Shown one piece after another: positions 10,019-22,766 of a stretch of 41,752 bases of DNA (position 1 is its first letter; every line of letters starts with the position of its first letter). Origin of the DNA: Apostichopus californicus (lineage: Eukaryota > Echinodermata > Holothuroidea > Aspidochirotida > Stichopodidae). Where the stretch lies: the NCBI GenBank assembly GCA_020650975.1, contig JAIPMN010006452.1, positions 1-41,752 of the forward strand, given 5' to 3'. The notes below the pieces were generated by a model, which was given only the letters and a program-made list of their open reading frames with translations, did not search any database and had not been told where the DNA came from. The position numbers were made by a program, and so were the translations under genes.

Positions 10019-13000
10019 CTGTGGGGGTAAACAGTAACATTAAATATACATACATGTATACCAAGGTACATCATCAGGCACATGAGGGTCACCTTGGATG
10101 GTCAAATCAGATTCTGTAGATTCCATACATGTTAGTACATTCTCCTTTAATTGTGTCACACCCTGATAACTCGAGTCCTTACTTGGTTCCCACGGCAACT
10201 ATCACCCGTCCCCCTTGCAGCATAAGTTCACTGTGCAGCATACATACTGCATGTATTCACTGTACAGCAAAGAACACCATCTTCTTCTCCAATCTGCAAA
10301 TCAGTACCTAATTTGGATCATATTTGGGGGAATAATTTGAACTGACAAACGTTTTTCCAGACGTATTCATTCACACCAGGTTCCAGGTTTTTCACAAAAC
10401 AACGAAGAAAGGTGCTGGTACTGTACAGACAATCTCACAGACTGATGCTGCATATCCAGTGAAGCAGACAATCACATATGGCAGTGCAGTCTAAAGTAGT
10501 CAATAAATTCAAAGAACCATCTGTACTTTACTAATAAAAAGAAACCAAGTAAGAAAAAGTTGTATCCAATTTTAGTCTGCATTGTTGCATTGGACTGAAA
10601 CTTTGTATCTCTCAGAATCAAGTCATACATCATAATATTTACACATAATTGGATACCCGACAATCTACCTAAGAGATCTTTCAATATGTGCTGATAACTG
10701 TGTTTGCCCATCATTTGTCACTTGTGTAAGCACTCTGTCACTTGTGTTCGTCACTAGCTTAATCACAATTGTGTTATCACATATTATAAAGGAAAGTTTG
10801 TGTCCCACAGATTTAAAGGCAATTAATATTTCTTTATAAACATACATGAACTATTTGAAGTTTATGTGTCCTTTCATTACTCTGCATAACACCTTTTGGT
10901 GAACTTAAGTAATTGACTATGCATGGTGTCAGGCACGGTGTCAATAGTCATTCCTGATAAGAGTCGGTGGTAGTACCACCATGATGGAAGCAAATTCAAC
11001 CAAAATGCGCATCTCATGAAATGGCCGGTAACAATTACCTTTAACAGATACAGGAGGCAGCATAATTTTATTGGACACAACTGGCACTTATTGGAACCCT
11101 TACTGGTCCACAGTGCTACCCTTGAAATAAAGTACCCTTCCCTTTGCCCTAAAACATCTTTCAAAAATATACAAAAGTTGATAGTTTAAAGACTTACTGT
11201 ATACCTTCACTGCCAGTTTACCCTGAAATAGATATTTACTACCAAAGTAAATTTTTACATCCAATTAGAGGGTAACACCAGCAGACATAACCCATTAAAC
11301 GTTTAACGTTTAAATATTAACTCATTCGTTTATCTATATGATTTGCTAGTCTTTCATTTACTGCACTTGGCAATTGCTTTTACCATATTCTTAATATTAC
11401 TGACTCTTCTAGATTTATTCACAATGCTGTTTAATTAATGTAAATGTATACATTTTTGGTAGTGTATTTAGAGAAAGATTGCCATTCAAAACATAATTTC
11501 AGCCATTTAACTCATAACTTGTTGGTATCAGCTGACTTCTATAATTAGGTGCCATGTCAATCAGAAAACCTCTGTGCAGCTGCAAAATCCTGCTCAGCTA
11601 GAATGAACCAAAAGAGGAAAAAAACAAAAAACAATGTCCCACACAGCTTCCATATGATAAGTGCAGTACGTCCTCTCAGTGCCCTACTTTAGACTAGTGT
11701 TATCTTCATAACATAGACATATATGTTTCCTAGGTAACACAAAGACGGAGTGGGGCATACAGATTATGAAAGGTACTGTATGTGTAAAATTGTTGTACGG
11801 TGGGGAGAAGTGGGGTGGTTATGCCCACTATGGAGGATCATGGGTTTATCCAACAAAGCAACGTTTCCAATTTTTCCAATTTTTCCTCTTACACTGGCTG
11901 CTATTCATCTGCATGTATCCTCTCACTTACATTTGAATAAGAATGCTACAGGGTATATGACGTACACAACTGTACGGGTAAATCTAGATTCATGACTATA
12001 TCTTAACCAGAAGTTTCTTTCTATACCTTATGCTGCTAATGTTATGCTTGTTTATACACTAGATACAATTTATTCATCAGCAATGATTACAGTTTATTTA
12101 TGCATGTTTTCGACATTTTTGGTTTGGAACAGAAATGACAACTTGGACTGCAGCCAAACTATTCCTGAAGAAAACTAGCTGCATTTAGATATTTATACAG
12201 TTTATACAATAATGTTACATAAATATCTCCTTATAATCACATTTACGGTCCAACAATGCTGCATGAACACGAATGAAATGCATCCACCCACTTATCCTTC
12301 CGATTATTCACGTATGATGGCTCCAGTTACATACCACTTGAATTTGCAGTGGTCTGATTAGACTGGTTTACAGTACAGTACTTGTCTGCTAGAAGCAATA
12401 AAGCAAGAACAGGCTAATCCATCTGTCAACGAATCTTGCCACTACTGTACCTCTAGTTTAACTACAGTACTTTCTCTTCCAGATGGGATGTATGAAGTGG
12501 AATTTGTTTAATACCAAGATATTGCTTGTTTACTCACCGAAGTGTTACTAAATTGCGTTCTGTCAAATCGGATATTTCAAAACTCTACGTAAGTGCTCAT
12601 CTGGGAATAATTCGGTGTTCACATCTAGAGTGGTACTAGTGGTACTAGTGGTACTGAAGCTTTATGCATTATTAACCAGAGTTGTTGCTCATAAAATACT
12701 GACAAGTTTGTACCATGTGGTTTGTTGTTTAAGATTAAAACAGCTAAACAGTGTTGCACTTTCTGCGTAGTGATCTGGCCACTTTTGCATTATGTTCTGT
12801 AATGAGATATCAACTATATTATTAAATTTATTCCTTTTAAAAGGCGTGTGTAGTAGTTCTGGATTTGATCCATCAACACAAGTACGCACTGTACTGCATA
12901 AACAGTTTTTGTGTCACTTTAATATCAAGGAAACAGAAAAAAGGGAATTCAAGCTCATCTAGCTTGTACTACCAAGAAATTTGAGCATGGAAACTTTAAT

Positions 13001-14524
13001 TGCTGAAAATATACTTTACAGACAGTCAACAACTTCCCACTTTATTCTCAGAAAGTTTTTCATGAAGTCAACTCAAATAAGATAACTGAATATCCCAACT
13101 GTGACAACTTTTGTGTATTTGAGGACTAGTTTTGGTTTTTCTATAATTATGAGGGGGAGAGGGGTGGGGTGGGATAGGGGAATACTGATTATCTATAAAT
13201 TAGTCTACTAGACTTTGCTTAGTGAATATAATGTTGACCACATTACATCAGAGTTTCAGACTCCATATTCATTAAGCATGTAAGTCAAGTCTGAATGATT
13301 TCCTCTCATATGTTACGAAAAGTCAAAACTCTTACACACTGAAGGTATCTAGGTGTTTCCTTCCAGTCATGAAAAGGGTTCTTCACAGCTAGAATCAAAT
13401 TTCACATTCTGAAAACTTGTTTCAGACAAAGTTTCTGTTGGAACACACCAATCTTGCTCCTTGTCAGAACCCTCCCCCCATCCCCCCCCCCCCAGAGCTA
13501 GAACCCAGCCAGAGCCTTCCTGTCCCTCATTGACTGCAGTACAGTAGCTGTTGAGAGCATCTGTGGGGCATCAATTCAATGACCAGAGGAATGATTCGTT
13601 TCTACCCAGGCCTCAATAGTGGGTCCCTGTGTCCTATTTGAGGTTCGCTATTCCCAATTTGGACCTTTGGTCTTTCAAATTTGTATTTTACATCAAAACA
13701 TTTGGCAAGGTAGAAACTTAATCAGAAGATGTACATTAAAGATAGAGGACAATCACAATCATCTAAAACAAAGCATATATAATATTACTCCTTCACTGAC
13801 TTTCTTTCCAAGCCTATAACTTAATTATGTATAGCACTTAGTTCACCACTGGGATGACTTTTATAGTTGTATCAGCATGTAAAGTAGTTTTCTTGAGTCT
13901 TAATGTATGTCGCACACTAAGAGCTTTAGATTTGCCGAAGTTTATTCACTATATCATCTTACACCTCGATTCCTCCGATGTGTTCACTACCTCAGATGTA
14001 CATTTCTTATCTCTTGTTGAAACTATGTAATATAAATTTATAGTTTATATCCCTTTCGAAAACACCATAAAACCCGGAACAATTTCCATAAAAGAATATA
14101 TGAGCAATTTACGGGGCCATTGCAATATATGGTAAAAGCATAGACTGCATCAGATATTCAAGTAGGCAAGGTCCAATGAGTTACTATTACTATCGTACAG
14201 TCTTCTAAAAAAACCACAGAACCACACGAATAATGAGACAGATCTTGAAAAAAAGTCTTCAGTGATATTTTCTTTACTCTCTTCAAATATGAAAGCAAGA
14301 AAAGAACAATGGATTTGGTCTATAAAGTAGCTAACCTAACATTTAAAAATCAGTTGATATTCCATATTGTCTTGATAAAATTATGCAAAATTTAAGAGAT
14401 TTGTTTGCTATAGTAAACTTTCATGGTGTATTGGCTTACTTTGAGTTGCCATGGTAAACTCGGGTCATTTTCACAATTTGAGCATCATACAATGGATCAA
14501 GTATCAGGTCTATGTATAGAAAAC

Positions 14525-14760
14525 AATACAACAGCCTGTACTGATAGCAGTGTTGGCGACAGTCTACGACATACAGCATGATATCCTTTACTCAGGAACC
14601 TGAAAAGCTCTGTGATTTGGTTACAGCCTACACTCTCATCTAAATACAACAGCCTGTACTGATAGCAGTGTTGGCGACAGTCTACGACATACAGCATGAT
14701 ATCCTTTAACTCAGGAACCTGAAAAGCTCTATGCTTTGTTGACAGCCTACACTCTCATCT
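14525..14760. repeat. Tandem duplication, 118-bp unit, two copies
   Basis: AATACAACAGCCTGTACTG starts at 14525 and again at 14643, and the two units stay nearly identical up to CACTCTCATCT. Differences are a few substitutions and one inserted A. It lies in the intron between exons 2a and 2b and has no coding content. Confidence 0.9.
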
Positions 14761-15181
14761 CCTATTAGTAAACTTTTCCAATTCTTAAGTAAGGCGGAGA
14801 CTATCTTTTAGTTTCCTGAATCCCAAAATTACTTCTAGCTTAAAAAATGTGCGTATTTCGACAACGATGGTACTGCTGAATAAGTTAAAGACGAGCAAAT
14901 TTCTTTCCAAATGGCCAAATTTTATGTTCAGTATTATAAGCCATGTTATAGTGGCTGCCAGGATTTTAGAACATACAGCATGGTATAACCAGAGAACGAA
15001 AACGTTTAGTGGTTCCGATGCCCAAACATATTCAGTGTGTGGTAAGCCATGTACTTGTGAATATTCATGAACCTGTGCACACCAATGAGTGATTGTCTAT
15101 CAATGCAGCAATATATAAAGGAAGGTGCCAGGAATTGGTTATCATGTTGACAAAGTCTATTTAGTGACATAATGTAAAAAC

Positions 15182-16106
15182 CATGCATGAATATTTATGA
15201 GGTTAAATTTAATCTCATAGGCATGTACTGTATAAATACTTTAGATTGCATTAGCCAAGTTCATTCGTACAAAGCTTGTGGTTGTTGACACATCATGTTT
15301 ACAAGCTGTTTTTGACAATTTCCCATGTAAGTGCAAACAACCATGACTATTTGTGAGGTAAAAATTGTTGTTGAAAGGACATGTATATATACTGTGTAGT
15401 CACATCACAATACAGAAAATAAACTAAATCAGACATACGGTTGCAGCGAAGTTGGCTTTTTAAGAATTTTATGGTAAGTCCTGCCCATTCATTAATGTTC
15501 ATGCAGATGGGGGCCAGCAACAATATGGCACATACTGTATACTCATTGTACAGTAGGTCATCTACCTACCAAGTATGAGTACATTGAGTCAACTTGTGTT
15601 TGTGGAGATATCCTGTTTACAATCTGTTTTTTTGATGATTTTCAATTAAGTTCCAGCCACTCATGAATATTACTAAAGTTAATATTGTTGGTGCAAAGAA
15701 CATGTACGTACTATGTAGTTACATCACCACACCACTTATGAACTAAATCGGACATACAGTTGAAGTGATATTGACATTTTAAGAATTTTTTGTTAAGCCC
15801 TGCCCACTCATTAATATTCATGTTTACAAGCAACTTTCAAGATTTCCCATTAAACCCAATCAGTCATAAATATTAATGAGGTAAAACTTTACTTTCTATC
15901 ACCGTCATCACCATACTAAGTATGAACTAAATCAGAAATACATTTTCAGAATTTTACATTAAGCCCCCCCCCCCCCGCTCCCACTCCTTAATATGCATGA
16001 TAGCCCCACCATAAACAATCGGGATCATCTACTGACCCTGACCAATGTATATATACCAAGTATGCCATGACAAATTTCCTTCTTGCGATACCGTGTTTAC
16101 AAGCTA
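15182..16106. repeat. Degenerate tandem array of roughly 200-320 bp units between exons 2a and 2b
   Basis: The phrase TGTTTACAAGCT or a close variant recurs at 15296, 15614, 15821 and 16094. Other phrases recur in the same order: ATGAATATTAATGAGGTAAA, AAACTAAATCAGACATAC, TTTTAAGAATTTT and GCCCACTCATTAATATTCATG. The copies are strongly diverged and some are internally shortened. A partial earlier unit is visible around 15182-15210. Confidence 0.75.
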
Positions 16107-16775
16107 GGGAATCAAATACACACACGCATACGCACACATACTGTACACCCGCCAACTTGACTGCATAGGTTCCGATGGATGCAAACCATTAGAACCAAAA
16201 CATTAAGCTTTCTAAATCAGAAAAGCACTGCTGAAAACTTTTAGCAAGGCTGCCAGAAAGCAAGGAAGAAACGCACCCATGTAGAAGCATCCATGGACCA
16301 CACGTCCGACCACCACCGAGTATATGAGGCTAAGACTAATAAGGGAAAATTGAGGAAGATAGGATGGAATGGATAAGGAATGCCATTAGAAGAGGGCCGC
16401 AATTGTTTTGCTCTGTAATTTGCAATTTTGGTCAAATCTGCCACTATTTCATGCTGGATGGAGGTGATAAGTCTGTTAGTAGTTACTGCAACGGATGTAA
16501 AATGAGAACAACCCAACTCAGGTTTGGATTTTTGCTGCTTGCTACTACTGTAGCTAGCTACTGTACCTTACCTTAATGACGAATTACAAACACAAGCAAG
16601 CTGAAGTGTGTTATATATGGTGCAGTGTAGGCTGAAGTGGGTTACAGTACTGTATATAAGGTGTGTAATGCGAAAGATGTTTGACTAATTATCATCCGTT
16701 ACATAGATGGAAAAAAGTTCATGGGAGGTTATGAGAGTAGCGAAGTAAATTGAGCTTTAATTCCTCTCTACTCAC

Positions 16776-17030
16776 AGAGACAACTTGCTGCCGTCGGTTT
16801 AATCATAGCGAGAGACGGCTGACAAATCCCGGGAGCTACCGAAAGTAACATTGCCCTAAAATAGAATGCAAAAGTTAAAGCCACGATCGCTTGAGAAGCT
16901 GGCCTGGTAAGGAACAAACCCATCCAAGTATACAGATACCCGAGGCTATGGCCGTATGTCAGTGTGAGGTATGTGAACTCGCCACCTGACCTGGGAATCA
17001 TAGTCCCTAGTTCCATGTAACAAGCTGACC
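16776..17030 (-). CDS. SLC7A9: SLC7A9-like transporter, alternative exon 2a (LAT-like version, residues 90-174)
   Basis: This intact 85-codon exon encodes the end of TM2, the first inner loop, TM3 and the outer loop into TM4. It is preceded by ATCTATAG and begins GG-TCA-GCT-TGT-TAC. It ends CTC-T followed by the donor GTGAGT. The phases (1 in, 1 out) are the same as for exon 2b at 9773-10018. Visible marks are CYMELGT (93-99), SGGE (104-107), Trp125, RPASQAIVALTF (132-143) and Cys159, which sits where the heavy-chain disulfide cysteine of the family lies. By my hand alignment it shares 22 of 56 residues with 2b up to Tyr146 and diverges after that. RPxSQxIVAL is, from family knowledge, the form seen in LAT1/LAT2 rather than b(0,+)AT. 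The open frame and good splice sites argue against a dead copy. It is probably a mutually exclusive exon; a relic of a partly lost tandem gene is the alternative. Confidence 0.85.
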
Positions 17031-20000
17031 CTATAGATAGGTGGAGAAAATGTCGAAAAGCATGAAATTAATGTGTTCTGCATACTCCTATATGGTAGGT
17101 AACCTATTATGATGCTGTTGCAATATTATGACACACGTTTGAAAAACTGCTTTTAGTTTTATTTTATCATTGCATCATCAGAAAATTAGCCCTATTTAAA
17201 GGGTTCTACGTTACCGTAGCAACGTTGCTCGCAGAAAGAACGTCAAACGCTAAAGGTAAACCACATACTGTATTTAAGGCTCAGGTCTGCATCATTCCTA
17301 TCAAATAACACATCGTTTGTTCTACATTTTTCCCTCTATCAACTTTATTGTTTGTCGCTTGCCTCCAACTGTAAAGAATGCCGGAATAGCTGCCCCCAAG
17401 TTCTTCTTTGTTGATCTTCCATTCATATTGTATTTCCAAGTTGTATTTCCATTCATGTTATTGTATTAAAACACAGATCGTATTTTGTAACTCAGTCGAG
17501 GCCACACAAGTGAATTTTAGATGCATCCCACTCTTTCAAGAAGCCTGTGCCATAATAAGTATCAAAACTGCACCATTATTTGTCGAAAATACGTCAAATG
17601 TAGATCATGTGGGTATATGGAGCACTATTTAAACACATCGAAAAAGCTACCATAGATGTTAAAGAATGAGAGAAAGATACTGCAGCAGAAAATGTATACA
17701 GTTTTCTCGCTGAATGTGTGCCATAGCTGAGTCCCTTGCATGCTATGTACCACCACCTATGATCGAACCATCTCAGAAATTTCTGACAGAGCTGTCAACA
17801 AATGCTGTTTTTAACACTGCTTTTATTCTGTTGTTGATATCCTTGAGTGCAATACCCCATGGAGTGATGGCCATCCAGAGACCGCTTGTCCACTGCATGT
17901 TAACCTGCTGTTCTAACAGCCGGTTTAATCGGTTCAAGGTTGTGTAACATTCTTGTACAAGACCTCTTGATCAGAATAGTGGTGGGGTCTGGGGTAAGTA
18001 TTTAGCTGTACATATATACATTAGCAATCTGTCCAATATAAGATGTGGATGCCGGACAAAAACAGAGAAGGGGGCACATCAAGCGGGTAGGAATGAAATT
18101 ATCATATTATTTTGCAAGGTTGGAAATATGATACAGACAAAAATTCATGTAAAGAGACTTTCCAATGTCCTTTTTTTTTTCCTTGTGGATCCTGTGGATT
18201 ATCCAGATCAATAGATTATCTTTATTATCAATATCAATATATAGAGATATCTAAATCAATAGAGATAGAGATATCGACAGACATTTTGAGCCTAATAACC
18301 AACCACACAGTAAATGTGTACTTGCCAAGTCAATCACATTTAAAAGATTAAAAGACTATGATAAAGAACTAACATTTCCTCAGGTGTTCAAGTTCCATCT
18401 TTAACAGACCTTGAAATGTTTTCAACTTTTAAGCATAATTCACCGTTTCTCCGTAAACACTTCAAACCTTTAAATTCTTGTTAACTAACAGAATAATACT
18501 ACCATAATTGTTATCATTTACGGTAACTATCAAAATATAATATGATATTCAGAGGGCTTTCAGGGAATTTTCTCCAGGAAATTTCACAATCTCCTCAAGG
18601 CTCAAGGACAAAGCTCACATTTCAAAACATAACCCTTACTGTGAATTAAATGACTTATGTTTGCATTGAACAGGACACTTTAAAGATATTCACATTTATA
18701 TACAAAAGTTACAAATGTTTTCTGACTTTATACAGTCGGTTGATGTTCACGTTGACAAAAGTATACATGTTCCACCCAAGTGAAATGTCAGCAAAATTCA
18801 AACCGATGCAAAATGAAAGCGCTAAGATAATTATCTACATGGTGCTTGTATCTGATGTATATATATACTGTAATGCAACATGAGCTGTTTTGCAGACAAA
18901 GTTACAACCATCGTAATTTATCGAGAGCTCACTAGCCTACAGAGGTACAGTAATGAATGCGTACAAATCGTCATTTCTAGACATGTATGTTTACCAAACG
19001 ATAAACACATCACGTCTACTTCACTTGAGACAATAAACTGTCCCCTGATAACTCCCCTGGCACAAGTATTAATACTGTATTAACTCCCCACATCATGTAT
19101 TACGAATGAAGGTATTTAGCTGAAATCGTTTTTATTAACTTTGCTTTACCCGTATGTCAGTGAGTGATGACTTCCCATCCAAACCGTTTGCGTTTCATCG
19201 TCTGGGAATTGTTGATACTCCAGACGTGTGGACTATTTTTAATTGCTAGAGGCATGCGGTAATTGGAACTGAGAACGTTCCGTGACTCTTTGAGAGAGTT
19301 ACAACGATTGGAATAGGGATCCATGATTGCAATCTGAACTTTGTGATGTGTAACCATCAAGAGTAAATTTAAGAACTAATTTATAAATTAGTGAAACTTG
19401 GTATTAACCCCTTCGTTGTGATTAAACAGAATAATATACCTTTTGCCATTTAGTTGACAGATTTGAACATGCCCCTGCCTTATTCCAACTCCCCCCTCCC
19501 CCTCCCCTCCCATCCTCAGAACAAAACATGGCAGGGTACCAAAGCGTTACTGCACACTTTGAGAATATGTCAGCACCATCTGTACAATCTGTTACTTGAC
19601 CTTTCCTAAACTTGTCATCTGCATTTTGAACATTTCTTGCTTGAATGAGTTCATATCAGCGATGACAATAAATTTTACAGGACCTACACTAGACGCAAAA
19701 AGTGAACCCTAAATGACAGGCTTTTCAGTGAAAGTACATGTGGAAACATTCGCCATTTGGCATTCACTTGATCTATCATTTATACACCCAAGTTATGACC
19801 TCCTGGTATGCCTACCACAGCTAAAGCAGCGTTTTAACTTGGTAATTGTTTGTTATAATTACAGTCGATATAATAATGAAAATGAGTTAATAACTCATCA
19901 CAGCAAAAATGAAAAATTGTCAATAATAAAATGGTTCAGATTTGCTCAATATGTAAGTTCAAGACTAAAACGAAAACGTATCTTGAGGACGAAATACTCG

Positions 20001-21986
20001 GAATCGTATGCAAATTCTGCTCATAAATGAACCTTCAATTGGTGCACAAAGCGAGATGAGTGCCTAAGATTTTAATCAAATGCAGCTTCACTTTGATTAT
20101 TTCTCAGAAAACTTTGTTGAATTTGCCGTAAGTTGGCGAATTTAATGCAAAAAGCTGCTTCCATAATTGAAACACATTAAATTGGATAACAGAGTTCTTT
20201 TGTCTTGAGCACATATATGTACAGGCTTAATGATATTCCTTTTTGGAAAAAAAAAAATCATGCTCTTTAATAATCTTTGTAAATCAATATAAAAAATTAA
20301 GTGCAGTTACCATGGAGACAGCTAATCATACTTCATTTTAGCTGCTCAATGATGCAAAGTAACGAATCTGCAAAAATAATTTCTTCTTAGTTTAATACAG
20401 TAAAAAGGCAGCCATATCTTGAGTGTTGGAAAGGATGGGGTGGGGGAGGGGAGGGGTGGGGGAAGGGAAGGGAACTGTGTTGTGGCAGGATGAAAAAGAA
20501 GGTGGAGGAGGCCTATTAATCGCTATATATTTAGCGATTATTCAAAAACAAGTTCATCAAATATTTCAAGCAATTTTAAATTCATGATGTTTTTGTGGCC
20601 AACGGCTAATGTTTGTCATCATGCGCGCATGCTGCAGATCTATATCACTTGGTAATTAATATTTCATAAACAGATCTAAACTCTTAGGTTGGCAAGAAGA
20701 GATTGCAATGCATATATCAAGAAGAATTAAATTAAAATTTCACTTCAGAGTGTGTGTCACTCTGACTCATGAGAAACCCCTCCGCCCCCCCCCCCCTCCT
20801 CCAGCTGGGACATTTAAGGATCTGGGTGGAGCACAGCCAAATTATACTCCAAGTATTAAAGTCCAAGCTTTTTCCCTTCGCATACTGTAATTTAACTAAA
20901 AATATTTTTTACTGTACTCTTGGGGTGGACAGAACTGTTGAGCCTAGCTAAGTATTTAGTTTTGCAAATCTCACCATATGTACAATGTTATCATTAATGC
21001 CTATAGTATATCAAGATTGTACTACATCAGTGTTCACCTGAATTTTTGAACATCAAAGAATTCATGTGTTGGATGTAACACATTTACCCCCTCCCCCCCA
21101 ACCCATTTGTCCCTATGTTTTCTAAATGAAGACAGGTAATGGGTAACAGCCTTAAGTTAACATCATATTACTTTAAGCTAGGGAGTAAGCAACACCCATT
21201 ACACATCTGTGGAGTTAATAACAGCCATATGCAGATATCTGTCTGATCTAGATGGATGTTATAGTTTCTCAATTGACTTTTGAATACTCACAGGCACTGG
21301 AACTGGGAGAGTAATGGTGTTGATGACATTCAGACTAAGAAGATACCACACTGACCAGATACTTGTAAAATGTAAACCAGTCTAGTGTAAACAATATCAT
21401 AGTCCCTTCAATGACTTTGAATACTGTAAATCAATACTGTAAATCAATACTGCCAGCATTTGTCTGCTCTGGAGTATTTAACGTTTGCAAAATGTTTCAA
21501 ATTAATCTTAGCTGAGGTCATCATTGCATAAATTCTAGATCTATTGTCTTGCCAACACTTACCAGCATGTGTGTTCATCTTTAAACAGTTTGCATCGAAA
21601 GAACTTTGGAAACAATATCAGTTTTTGTTTTCAGACATAATCTAACTACAATGCTTCGCAACAGTGCCACCTTTTTCCACCCTGTAACATTTCATGCAAA
21701 TATTCTACTGTTTTGAATGCAATCTTTTCGAAAGTAGCCAAAACAAGACATGAGATTTCACTTACATTGACCTATCTTAACACCTGTTTTATAGTCTTAC
21801 AACTTTTTCCTCAAAACATAAAGCTGAAAGCAAGTCCATTTTAGCTTCTGATACAGAAATGTATGATGAAAATCAAAGCATAATATACTGCACAGTTGAG
21901 GTCAGCTTTTGTTAATTTTACATATTTCCTGCCTGCAAATGTGTCTTGTTTATGTTGCCTTTTCCCGCATTCTTCAAATAGCTATG

Positions 21987-22376
21987 GTAATTAACATTGT
22001 TGAATCCAATTCCATCACCAGCCACAGCATGCAACTCACACACACCACTAAGGGTCACATCACTTGCACAACCACTAATGTCATCGTTCTGATCTCTTGT
22101 AGAGTTTGCTGCATCCAGTATGTTGGCGAAACCAAAACCACCCTCAAGAAGCGATTCTATTGTCACAGATCCACAGTCAACACCATGAAGACTGAGACCC
22201 CAGTTGGAGAACATTTTAACCTTCGCAACCATACAATTAACAACATATCCCTACAGAGGATTGAATCCTTAGGTAGCCGCCCTGACCTAGTACGATTCAG
22301 CAGAGAGAAGCTGTGTATGCAAAACCTTCGCACCATTCAACCTCATGGGCTCAACATTCAGGAAGGACATGACTAA
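21987..22376 (+). pseudogene. Penelope-like retroelement, 3' fragment of ORF with GIY-YIG endonuclease domain
   Basis: The plus-strand frame ending at 22376 encodes a short Ser/Thr-rich lead, then NVIVLISCRVCCIQYVGET, then KKRFYCHR, TPVGEHFNLRNHTI, and REKLCMQNLRTIQPHGLN. This order (VIYLIxCxxCxxQYVGET, RxxxHR, TPVxxHF, RExxxxxxLxTxxPxGLN) is the C-terminal GIY-YIG nuclease of Penelope-like elements, which cuts target DNA for insertion. No reverse transcriptase precedes it, so the copy is truncated at its 5' end; the first ATG of the frame at 21909 is not meaningful. The final 390 bases are open, suggesting a fairly recent or slowly decaying copy. It lies in the first coding intron, antisense to the transporter. 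Confidence 0.85.
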
Positions 22377-22766
22377 CTTTTTTCTGTCCCCCCTCCCTTG
22401 TCCCCCCCCCCCCATCACTCCTCTTCTCATAGCTCTCTTCCACCCTTTTTTCCCACACCTTTCTGTATTTGTCCTTCTCCAGTTTATTTCCTACCCCCTT
22501 CCCTTAAACCTCTCTTTGTCCCTCCACTGTTTATCTCCTACCTCTCCTCTTCCCCTGTTGGTTTCTTTCTTTCTTCTCTCCATCCCTTGTCAACTAATCC
22601 TCTTACATCTATCTCTTTGTGTTCACAAATCACAATGCTCATTAACCTGTCTGTATTCTGTGCGTGTTTTTGTCCATTCTGTTACTGTTACTTGTCATTT
22701 AGCCAGCCTTTGAAGAAGATCCTGCTAGGATCGAAACGTCAGGCCAACTTACTTTTTCACACATAA
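22377..22766 (+). mobile_element. 3' untranslated part of the Penelope-like element: CT-rich tract plus conserved hairpin
   Basis: After the stop codon come about 240 bases of C/T-rich low-complexity sequence and then a unique stretch. At 22711-22740 lies TGAAGAA, a 5-bp hairpin GATCC/GGATC with loop TGCTA, and GAAACGTC. This GAAGAAG-hairpin-CGAAACGTC signature follows the ORF in many Penelope-like copies (general knowledge). The element seems to end around 22766, only about 35 bases from the exon 1 donor. Reading frames through the C/T tract give Pro/Leu-rich peptides that I do not regard as genes. Confidence 0.6.

Larger units (their letters stand above)
10019..16775. other. Intron between exons 2a and 2b
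   Basis: About 6.8 kb containing the 118-bp duplication, the degenerate array, a GTGGTACTA triple repeat at 12630-12655, C-rich runs near 13481 and 15966 and many TACTGTA words. No third exon 2 copy was recognised by eye. Confidence 0.8.

Noticed and set aside
22345..22766. Two overlapping Pro/Leu/Ser-rich plus-strand open frames
   Set aside because: They arise from the C/T-rich tract after the Penelope-like ORF and have no domain.
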